DNA of 64,000 nucleotides, from the NCBI GenBank assembly GCA_963575745.1, contig CAUYUJ010000337.1:425730-489729 (forward strand), given 5' to 3'. Of this stretch, positions 10,601 through 18,697 are shown piece after piece; position 1 is the stretch's first letter; every line of letters begins with the position of its first letter. Made by a program: the position numbers and the translations under genes. The notes beneath the pieces are model-generated. The model was not told the origin of the DNA. It ran no database searches and was given only the letters and a program-made list of their open reading frames with translations. The DNA comes from Prorocentrum cordatum (taxonomy: Eukaryota; Sar; Dinophyceae; Prorocentrales; Prorocentraceae).

Positions 10601-10854
10601 TTGCCCTGCTCGACATCCGACTGTGCGAATAGAGAGGATATCTACGCCATGGGATGGGATGGGAGGGAGGGGTAGGACGTCAGATATGATGCGAGCGCAC
10701 CTACCTTGTACCTCCACCTCCCTCCCTCCCTCCTCCTCCTCCCTCCCTCCGCCTCTGCCCCCTAAGAAGAAGCCAGGCCTGCTCGACGGCGGCGGGGCTT
10801 CTCAGTAGCCCTGCGGGCTTCTGGGGAGCCCTCTGCGCCTGAGTGCAGAGACGG

Positions 10855-10905
10855 CTTTTCAGAAGGCGGGAGGGCTTCCGAGAAGCCCCGCCGCCTTCTG
10901 AGAAG
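10855..10905. repeat. 24-bp-arm inverted repeat with a 3-base loop
   Basis: Left arm 10855-10878 and right arm 10882-10905 are near-perfect reverse complements around the loop CGA. Inner arms read GAGGGCTTC and GAAGCCCCG. Variants of GGGCTTCT recur just upstream (10797-10835), so this is part of a small cluster of GGGCTTC-containing hairpins. Position next to a gene is not shown. Confidence 0.75.
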
Positions 10906-11335
10906 ACATGCAACCCTTCACTTCCCCTCTGGGCGCGCCGCCCACGACCGTCTGACGACGCCGGCGTGCAGACGGTGCCCTGTCAAGAGCGCCCGCCCCC
11001 CACCCCCCCTCGGCAAGGCGGCCCGCCTGGGCCCGCCGCTGCGCTGGGTGCCTGTCTTTGTCGATCACGAGGGCCTCTGGAAGACCCCTGGTGACGGTGA
11101 CGAGCCAGGGGGAGGTCACGCGGGCACCCTGCCGAAGCCTCCCCCTCATGCGCTCTCCACTCTACCAGTTCCCTGTGGCGCAGAGGGTGGCGCCACGGCT
11201 TGCGAGCTGCGCTCTCACTGGCGCGGTCCAGCCTGCCGACTCCGCACCCCAGAGGCGTCTCCAGGGCAAGTTTCAATCACGAGGATGGTTCAAAGGTTTA
11301 CAACGAGTGTTTCGGGAGGCTCAGTCGTGTTCATG
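10906..11335. other. Unique GC-rich DNA, no gene recognised
   Basis: No coding frame or repeat that I can support. Confidence 0.4.
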
Positions 11336-11339
11336 GATA

Positions 11340-11545
11340 TGGTCCTGCTGTTGCTCTTGCTGCTGCTGCTGCTGCTGCTGCTGGGCATCAGCATCAGCAT
11401 CAGCATCAGCATCAGCATCATCAGCAGCATCAACATCATCATCACCATCATCATCAGCATCATCATCATCTTCACCATCCTCAACATCATCACCATCATC
11501 ATCATCAGCATCATCACCATCAGCATCATCATCATCACAACCGCC

Positions 11546-11576
<31 letters not shown>

Positions 11577-11646
11577 CCATCAGTATCACTATCATCATCA
11601 GCAGCATCGACATCATCGTTATAATCACCAACATCAACGACATCAA

Positions 11647-11685
<39 letters not shown>

Positions 11686-12485
11686 GATCATCACCAACAC
11701 CATCACCATCATCAGCATCATCACCAGCATCATCAGCATCATCGTCATCATCATCGTCAACGTCACCATCATCATTCTTAACCCCATCATCATCATAGTC
11801 ACCAGCAACAGCATCTCCATCACAATCATCACCATCCTCATAACCATTCTCAACCTCAACTTCCTCATCCTCTTCATCATCATCATCATCAGCATCGTCA
11901 GCATCATCACCATCATTCTCATCCTCATGCTCATCACCAGCATGATCATCACCACCACCATCACCATCAGCAGCACCAGCACCAGCACCATCACATCATT
12001 AACACCACCATCAACAGCAACATCATCCTCATCCTCATCCTCATCCTCATCCTCATCGTCATCGTCGTCGCCGCCACCGCCGTCGTCGTCGTCGACGACG
12101 TTTTTGCTGTCATCGGCATCGGCATCGGCATCGTAGTTATCATCAGCATCAGCAACAGCAAACGCCACGACATCAGCATCAGCATCAGCATCATCCACAT
12201 CAGCATCAGCATCAGCATCAGCATAAACAACAACATCATCACCATCAACAACATCAACGACATCGTCATCGTCATCGCCATCGTCATCGTCAATGTCATC
12301 GTCGTCGTCATCAACGTCAACACCATCTACCTTCATCAACAACACCATCATCTCGTCTCAATCAACATCATCATCAACATCAGTATCATCAGCATCATCC
12401 GCATCCGCATCCGCATCCGCATCAGCATGCGAATCAGCATCATCATTAGCATCGTCGTCATCATCATCATCATCATCATCATCCT
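11340..12485. repeat. ~1.1-kb interrupted CAT/ATC trinucleotide array
   Basis: CAT, CAG and CAC triplets dominate the whole stretch, giving poly-His, poly-Ile and poly-Ser on plus and poly-Met/Asp/Val on minus. It begins with a GCT/CTG run at 11352-11383. The uninterrupted core is CATCATCAT at 11648-11685. Long frames here are artefacts of the triplet period. Confidence 0.95.
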
Positions 12486-12579
12486 AGGTGTCCTCTCCCT
12501 CCCCCTCCTCCTCCCCAGCCCCGAGGAACGGCGCGTACGCGGGTGGGGAGCATTCTGAAACGAACTGCTCACCAACAAA

Positions 12580-12970
12580 AACGCCAGGCCCCACACAACC
12601 TCACCATCCTCATTTGCCCGAGACCTGTGCGCAAGCTGGGCGATCATGCGCTCCAATGTATGCCGACTCCGTCTCGCTATCTCTATTCAGCACGGTCCCG
12701 CTTACATCCCCCTGGGATGAGAAAAGAGTCGTCAGGCATCTTCTTGGCCAGGCTCGTCACTGCATTGAGCTGGTCCTCCTCGAAAAAGGTCGCTGCTGCC
12801 ACGCCCACACAAACCTTTGAGGGGGCGGCATGTAATGACCACACCTCCGTCCTGAATGTACACCCTGCCCTGAGAAACGATTGGCAAACCCTGCGAGCAA
12901 ATGTCGCACCGACGAGATATGCGACCACAGGAAGAGGCCTCGCCGAACACCAGGCCACTGACGGCCAAAC
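12580..12970 (-). pseudogene. Minus-strand coding remnant or split gene of unknown function
   Basis: Three adjoining stretches have strong coding composition on minus, each in a different frame. 12968-12850 gives GLPIVSQGRVYIQDGGVVI. 12835-12705 gives VGVAAATFFEEDQLNAVTSL, then AKKMPDDSFLIPGG. 12662-12580 gives LERMIAQLAHRSRANEDGEV. The last ends before GTGAGC, a plausible splice donor, and the first follows CTCGCAG, a plausible acceptor. The frame changes between blocks are too close together for ordinary introns (about 30-40 bases), so this is either a decayed gene with indels or one with very short introns. I do not recognise the family. Confidence 0.45.
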
Positions 12971-13234
12971 TTGCAAGTCACCTGTTACACGGCGTGCCCC
13001 CCCTCCCCTCTGACCCCCCCACCACCCAAACAGGGAATCCGCCGACCCCAAGAGGCGTGTGAGGGAAAGTAGCAATCTTGAGCTTCTCATGCGATTTCTC
13101 GCTTAAGCTTGCTCAACACTCTCCTCCTCGCTGGAGCATCCCCACCTCGCGTATCAGCTCCCCCCACCTGGCCCCGGCATTCCCACTTACTCATGCCCTC
13201 CTCTCGCTCCCCTCCACGCTTCGGCACCCTCACC

Positions 13235-13511
13235 CTGCTGGCCCGGGACCCCCACCACGTCTGACATTCTCAGCCTCCTGAGGCCTCTGGGCATAGGATT
13301 TTTCGTAAGTTTTGATAGCCCCGCACACTACAAAATCCTCGCCGGCTCCTCCCCCGAGTCCCCCACCACGTCTGACATTCCCAGCCTCCTGAAGCCTCTG
13401 GGCATAAGTTTTTTGTAAGTTTCGATAGAGCCCCCCACACTGCAAAATGCTCGCCAGCACGCCCTCCGGGACCCCCACCACGTCTGACATTCTCAGCCTC
13501 CTGAGGCCTCT
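13235..13511 (+). repeat. ~110-bp repeat family, left block (about 3 units)
   Basis: Each unit contains CCACCACGTCTGACATTC, then a CCTCCTGAGGCCTCTGGGCA-like stretch, then a T-rich spacer, then CCCCACACTGCAAAATCCTC. The same family continues at 15030-15117 and 24294-25970, in the same orientation. Confidence 0.9.
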
Positions 13512-13620
13512 TGTTCCCAACCATCCTGTGGTGTTGGGTCCTCGTTTTGAAGAGACGGTGCCCCGCGTTCCTCTCCTTCCTCCTCCCCCTCCTCCCCCTC
13601 CTTGCCTCTGCTCTCGGCAC
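13512..13620 (-). repeat. Tail and purine microsatellite of the satellite module (inverted copy)
   Basis: Reverse complement of the tail at 6791-6850: both contain TCTTCAAAACGAGGACCCAA on their own strand. Next to it is a CCTCC-rich run and then the 77-bp satellite. This mirrors the order at 5.9-6.85 kb. Confidence 0.85.
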
Positions 13621-14955
13621 ACCTCTCACACGTTTCGTAGCCCCATAGGGGGCTCCACCGAAGGCCCCAGTGGGGGTGTCCACATGCGGTTCCCCCACCC
13701 AGGGCAGCGTTTCGGTGCTCCACATGCGGTTCCCCCACCCAGGGCAGCGTTTCGTAGCCCCATAGGGAGCTCCACCGAAGGCCCCAGTGGGGGTGTCCAC
13801 ATGCGGTTCCCCCACCCAGGGCAGCGTTTCGTGGCCCCATAGGGAGCTCCACCGAAGGCCCCAGTGGGGGTGTCCACATGCGGTTCCCCCACCCAGGGCA
13901 GCGTTTCGTAGCCCCATAGGGAGCTCCACCGAAGGCCCCAGTGGGGGTGTCCACATGCGGTTCCCCCACCCAGGGCAGCGTTTCGTGGCCCCATAGGGAG
14001 CTCCACCGAAGGCCCCAGTGGGGGTGTCCACATGCGGTTCCCCCACCCAGGGCAGCGTTTCGTAGCCCCATAGGGAGCTCCACCGAAGGCCCCAGTGGGG
14101 GTGTGCCCCACCCAGGGCAGCGTTTCGTGGCCCCATAGGGAGCTCCACCGAAGGCCCCAGTGGGGGGTGTTCCACATGCGGTTCCCCACCCAGGGCAGCG
14201 TTTCGTGGCCCCATAGGGAGCTCCACCGAAGGCCCCAGTGGGGGTGTCCACATGCGGTTCCCCCACCCAGGGCAGCGTTTCGTAGCCCCATAGGGAGCTC
14301 CACCGAAGGCCCCAGTGGGGGTGTCCACATGCGGTTCCCCCACCCAGGGCAGCGTTTCGTAGCCCCATAGGGAGCTCCACCGAAGGCCCCAGTGGGGGTG
14401 TCCACATGCGGTTCCCCCACCCAGGGCAGCGTTTCGTGGCCCCATAGGGAGCTCCACCGAAGGCCCCAGTGGGGGTGTCCACATGCGGTTCCCCCACCCA
14501 GGGCAGCGTTTCGTGGCCCCATAGGGAGCTCCACCGAAGGCCCCAGTGGGGGTGTCCACATGCGGTTCCCCCACCCAGGGCAGCGTTTCGTGGCCCCATA
14601 GGGAGCTCCACCGAAGGCCCCAGTGGGGGTGTCCACATGCGGTTCCCCCACCCAGGGCAGCGTTTCGTAGCCCCATAGGGAGCTCCACCGAAGGCCCCAG
14701 TGGGGGTGTCCACATGCGGTTCCCCCACCCAGGGCAGCGTTTCGTGGCCCCATAGGGAGCTCCACCGAAGGCCCCAGTGGGGGTGCCCGCATGCGGTTCC
14801 CCCACCCAGGGCAGCGTTTCGTGGCCCCATAGGGAGCTCCACCGAAGGCCCCAGTGGGGGTGTTGCATGCGGTTCCCCCACCCAGGGCAGCGTTTCGTAG
14901 CCCCATAGGGAGCTCCACCGAAGGCCCCAGTGGGGGTGTTCGCATGCGTCTCCAC
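13621..14955 (-). repeat. 77-bp satellite array, about 17 copies
   Basis: The plus strand repeats CCCCATAGGGAGCTCCACCG, then AAGGCCCCAGTGGGGGTG, then TCCACATGCGGTTCCCCCAC, then CCAGGGCAGCGTTTCGTGG. Most units are nearly identical; a few are shortened (for example near 13715, 14104 and 14862). The minus strand shares its ~40-bp core with the 90-bp array at 5.9 kb, while the rest of the unit differs. Frames of 400-600 codons across it are artefacts. Confidence 0.95.
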
Positions 14956-15029
14956 TACCCAGAGGTAGCGCCGCCGAAAACGATATTCACACTTGCGGTA
15001 TTCACAGTTGCATATGGTTGGGTCCTTCG

Positions 15030-15117
15030 CCAGGCTAATGAGGCCTCTTGGAATACATAAATTTGTTTCGTAGCTTTTACGAGCCCCCCACACTGCAAAA
15101 TCCTCGCCGGCACCCTT
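15030..15117 (+). repeat. ~110-bp repeat unit broken by the Copia-B insertion
   Basis: The unit reads up to GCCGGCACCCTT and then stops at the left end of Copia-B. The missing continuation, starting TTCGGGGACCCCCACCACG, is found immediately to the right of Copia-B after the duplicated CCCTT. Confidence 0.85.
15113..15117. repeat. Target-site duplication CCCTT, left copy of Copia-B
   Basis: The identical 5-mer lies directly beyond the other LTR at 24294-24298. Five bases is the usual duplication length for Copia integrase. Confidence 0.9.
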
Positions 15118-15309
15118 TGTGATATGGAAGACCCGCAGGGTCGGATATCGCTGATATCGTTTGTCGAATGATCGCGCGGCGAATCAATCTGCGTAGCTCT
15201 AAGGCCAAGGGCCCTAGTATAAGTTCCGAACCAAAACAGGCAGCGGGAAGAAGGGTGAGAGCAGCAGGAGCAGGGGCAGGAAAGGCTCGGGGAGCGAGCG
15301 GAAATCACA
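15118..15309 (-). repeat. Copia-B 3' LTR
   Basis: Direct repeat of 24102-24293 with two adjacent differences (AGCG here, AATG there, near 15294). On the plus strand it starts TGTGATATGG and ends AAATCACA. Confidence 0.95.
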
Positions 15310-15317
15310 CTCCTCCT
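15310..15317 (-). other. Copia-B polypurine tract
   Basis: The minus strand reads AGGAGGAG directly next to the 3' LTR. This is the expected position and composition of the plus-strand DNA primer. Confidence 0.65.
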
Positions 15318-15829
15318 GATCGGCGCTCGCGGCGCCGTCGAGCGACGATCACCGATCGCAGCTCACTACATCGGTCAGGGCGCTTCGCTGAGAGAGCGAG
15401 CGCCGACACACACGCACACACTGCGGTGGATGCTGGGCGCAGCATCTCCACCAAAACAAACACAGGCAAACGGCCTTGTCGGCATGCTATCCGGCTGCCT
15501 CTGGGCATTTAACGGGTGCTGCTACACGCACCAGCAAGAAACAAATAAATTCTCAAAGCGAGCAGCAGCGCGAGTCCGATCGCTATGCGACAAGACTCAA
15601 ATAACGCTATCTTATCGAGATAAGGTCTTAACAGTGTGGTCGTCACCACATTGGAAAAAACTGTGCACACTGAATGAAGCTTCGAACGGGCTGTGGGTGC
15701 CGAGCGCGGCAGCTCCACAATCAAAACGATGCGGACTAACGTAGTCTGCCACACGAAGTGGCGCCAGGTGTAAAAAAAAACCAAGCTAGCAAAACGGAGC
15801 AGAGCGGCGGCGCAGAGCGGCGGCTTGCA

Positions 15830-18694
15830 TCACGAAATCTTCTTCTGAACCTTCGCGTTGCCGGGCAACCCTTGAAGCTGCCTCCATCTGTTTTGCAAGT
15901 CCCAGCGCAGACTGTTGTGCATCTTCGAAAAATCTGGCTCATGGGTCATGTGATTCCGGCGAAGCCATGGCGCGTGCTTCCGGCACGTCCTGCAGGTCAC
16001 GTAGACACTATGTGGGTTGTGTCCCACGCGTATGTTGTGCTCGGCGATCACACATGCGTTCATCTCCGATGGCGAAACCGTTGGCGTTGATCCGTTCCAC
16101 GAAACCACGCTGGCTGACGAAGAACTGTGAACCGTCATCGGCGATGATGGCGCAGAACTCGCTCCCTGCACGAAACTGTCCGGTGATGATGGCGGCGCGG
16201 CTGGCGCTGCCGATCCGCTTGCCGATGATGAACTCTGGGCTGCAGCGGCAATCATCGGCGGCTCCATGTGGACATCTCCGTCGGCGTCTTCGGGAATGGT
16301 AGGCGGTACGTTGTTGCGGCGTCCAAGGTATCGTCCATCCCATCCTGGATATACTCCGGGCAAGGGGGTGTCCGCGTGCCCGGTGTGGTCAGCCTTGGAC
16401 CCATTGCTGGTGTTGTTGATGGTCCCGATCTGAATGGGATTGGGATCGCCTGACCCAAATATCTCTCTTCGCATCACAAACCACAGCGCTGCGAACAATG
16501 TAAACCCGATCATGATTCCACTGAGCATCGCGATGAATGTCATGTAGCAGACCCAATATGATATCTCCTGCGAGGTAGGCTGTGCCTTCACGCGTCCGAG
16601 ACACGTCATCAGCACTGAGGCAAGCATGGCGGCGCGCGGCTGCCTAGTGCCAAAGTTGTGCTTCTTGGCCCCGAAGAAAGCGAGGAGCACTCCGGTCCCC
16701 ATGATCTTGGCGAGCGCGTCGGCGACCATACTCCACGTAGGTATCCACGAGAGCTTCAGCTGACTGTTGGGGTGCACCGTCTCCTTGATCATCGATGCGA
16801 CGATGCGGAACCGCTTGTCGGTGGATTGGCCCAGGTCAGACTTGATGTGCGTAACCAGGCCGTTGCTGTCGCTGTAGATCTCCCCGGATCGTTTGGTGCT
16901 GAGGTCGTCGATCTGCTTGAGCGTCTTCTTCGGGTTGTAGGCCTCCGTGAGTAGCTGGCCGAACCAAGTACTCGACTCGGCGCCCTCCAGGGTGGCGTAG
17001 CCCTCGGCGGCCAGCGTCGACTTCACGGATCGCTTGACCGTGCCCGAATGCCAGGCCACGGGCAGGCACAAATCATATCGTCCAGCCACGACGTCCCGTG
17101 GCTTGTGAGTTAGCCCAATCGCCATGCCCCACTGGCTCTTCACCCCGTCCACGTTGGCGAAGGCCGCGTCGCTGAAGCAGATAATGGTGCAGGTGCGCAG
17201 GTCGATGATGTTGCGCTTGATGGCGATGGCGAAGTCGGCGGACCCGTGCACGTAAGCGACGGTCTTGTTCAGCGTCTTGGCGTCGGCCACGGTGGCGGTG
17301 TTGGTGCGGCGAGCTGCAAGGCTCACCGGGCAGGCGATGTCCACTCGCGTCTGTACTGCGAGCCAAAGCAGTTGACCGAGTGTGTGGCGATATCCCGAGA
17401 CCTCCGAAGTGGTAAGCCGATCTTCTGGTGATCGTCCGCGTTGGGCGTTGAGTTCGATGAAATCCACCTGGGCGGCGGCCGTCGCCTGGGTAATGCGGAA
17501 CTCCTCGTTGGTCTTGTTGATGGTCCGGCCGCAGTATTTGATGATACCCTCTACCTTCTTGAGGTGCAGCTTCTTCTGCAAGGAGCTAATGACTCGCTTC
17601 CACTCGCTGGAGTTTCCGCGCTGGGCGATGAGAAAGTCGTCCACGTGGGAGTGGATCATGGCGGCGAGCCCTTTGTCGTCGCAGAAGTAGTAAAGGCCCT
17701 TCTCGAGCTTGCTCTCGATGGGGCCGTGCTCCTGGAACACCTTCTGGGCGTAGAGGTACCACTGGCGTCCTGCATCTCGGGTACCATAGATGGCGCCAGT
17801 CGCCATCACGATCTCGCCGGGCAGTGTGTCTGGCGACGGGTTCTTGGCTGGCATGCGTAGCAGTAGCAGCCTCTCGATGTTGCCCGACTGCAGGTAGGCC
17901 GCCATCGCGTCGTACGACGTGAGGTCCCAGCCAAGCTGGGCGGCGGCAGCAAGCGCGAGGTAAAGCGCGCCCCTTGACCCGGTCGGCGCGTCCGCGCGGA
18001 TCTGGGACTTGTCCTTTTGACAGCCCTGGGCGACAAGGCGGGCCTTCATGAGGTTGGCGGCCTTCTGCGTGAGCACCCAGCGGGTACCGACTGGTCGTAT
18101 TCCAGGGTGTCGCTGGAGGATCTCCTTCGGCTCCTTGGGCGGCAGCTTCTTGTAGGCCCCGAACTCGGTCCACTTGGACCACTCGACCTTCATGGCCGTG
18201 TCCATGAGCTTCTTGTCCTTGGCGGAGAGCTTGTCGTACTTGATCTCCTTAGCAGCGGCCTTCCCGGTGAGCATAACCTCTCGGAGTCGAATGGTCGAGT
18301 GCAAATCGTCATCGCTGACCTCAAAGTAGTTGTCCAAGTAGAGGTCGGTCCTGAGTGTGTCTTTTGGCCTCTTGAAGCACTTGGGTAGGTCGTCCTTGAG
18401 ACTCTCCAAGAACTCCTTGCGCTTGATGGCTTTGCTGCGGTCGTCTGTCTGGTCGAGCCTGTCACGTTGAAGTGCGCGAGGTGCGTCCTCTTGTTGAGCT
18501 TGGCGCTGAGCCTTGTTGCCGCGTTGTCCTTCAGGATATTGTGGTCTGCGGGCAAAAGCTTCTCTGCGAACTTCCTCCTCCGCGGCCTTGCTCCAGTCGC
18601 GTAGCCCTTCGGATCCGGAGCTGTCGGCATCCGATGAATGTCCATCAGCTTCTGTGCGTCGAGCTCCTGGTGATGGTAGTCGTACTCCATCGCG
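15830..18694 (-). CDS. Copia-B Pol, second segment: reverse transcriptase, RNase H and membrane-type tail
   Basis: It begins right after the in-frame TAA and is in the same frame as the upstream segment; the first possible start (TTG) is at 18409, but this is not an independent gene. A basic Gln/Arg-rich linker leads into a Copia reverse transcriptase (GTRWVLTQKA, then motif A LTSYDAMAAYLQ, then HVDDFL with the catalytic Asp pair at about 17641-17636). RNase H motifs are ICFSDAAFAN, STLAAEGYAT and IYSDSNGLV. About 290 extra residues follow. A hydrophobic segment (YMTFIAMLSGIMIGFTLFAA, coded near 16480-16565) ends in basic residues, then comes a Ser/Pro-rich linker and a Cys/His cluster (VTCRTCRKH). 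The tail could be an Env-like or membrane-anchoring module; that is inference. Confidence 0.9.
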   Translation of the reverse strand, partial: RDGVRLPSPGARRTEADGHSSDADSSGSEGLRDWSKAAEEEVRREAFARRPQYPEGQRGNKAQRQAQQEDAPRALQRDRLDQTDDRSKAIKRKEFLESLKDDLPKCFKRPKDTLRTDLYLDNYFEVSDDDLHSTIRLREVMLTGKAAAKEIKYDKLSAKDKKLMDTAMKVEWSKWTEFGAYKKLPPKEPKEILQRHPGIRPVGTRWVLTQKAANLMKARLVAQGCQKDKSQIRADAPTGSRGALYLALAAAAQLGWDLTSYDAMAAYLQSGNIERLLLLRMPAKNPSPDTLPGEIVMATGAIYGTRDAGRQWYLYAQKVFQEHGPIESKLEKGLYYFCDDKGLAAMIHSHVDDFLIAQRGNSSEWKRVISSLQKKLHLKKVEGIIKYCGRTINKTNEEFRITQATAAAQVDFIELNAQRGRSPEDRLTTSEVSGYRHTLGQLLWLAVQTRVDIACPVSLAARRTNTATVADAKTLNKTVAYVHGSADFAIAIKRNIIDLRTCTIICFSDAAFANVDGVKSQWGMAIGLTHKPRDVVAGRYDLCLPVAWHSGTVKRSVKSTLAAEGYATLEGAESSTWFGQLLTEAYNPKKTLKQIDDLSTKRSGEIYSDSNGLVTHIKSDLGQSTDKRFRIVASMIKETVHPNSQLKLSWIPTWSMVADALAKIMGTGVLLAFFGAKKHNFGTRQPRAAMLASVLMTCLGRVKAQPTSQEISYWVCYMTFIAMLSGIMIGFTLFAALWFVMRREIFGSGDPNPIQIGTINNTSNGSKADHTGHADTPLPGVYPGWDGRYLGRRNNVPPTIPEDADGDVHMEPPMIAAAAQSSSSASGSAAPAAPPSSPDSFVQGASSAPSSPMTVHSSSSASVVSWNGSTPTVSPSEMNACVIAEHNIRVGHNPHSVYVTCRTCRKHAPWLRRNHMTHEPDFSKMHNSLRWDLQNRWRQLQGLPGNAKVQKKIS

Positions 18695-18697
18695 TTA
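18695..18697 (-). other. In-frame TAA interrupting Copia-B Pol
   Basis: The codon follows VHDEQPE. Translation in the same frame continues without another stop through RDGVRLPSPG, then EGLRDWSKAAEEEV, into the reverse transcriptase. A CAA-to-TAA change is the simplest origin. An alternative frame that happens to be open for 253 codons overlaps this spot but has no domain similarity. Confidence 0.8.

Noticed and set aside
11048-12351. Poly-His, poly-Ile and poly-Met/Asp frames
   Set aside because: Product of the CAT trinucleotide array.
13621-14955. CRISPR-like array
   Set aside because: Units are contiguous with no unique spacers, unit length is too long, and the context is eukaryotic.
13270-15093. 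Frames of 439-607 codons on minus across the 77-bp satellite
   Set aside because: Pure repeat translation (WGLRWSSLWG cycles); 77 bp cycles through all three frames without stops.
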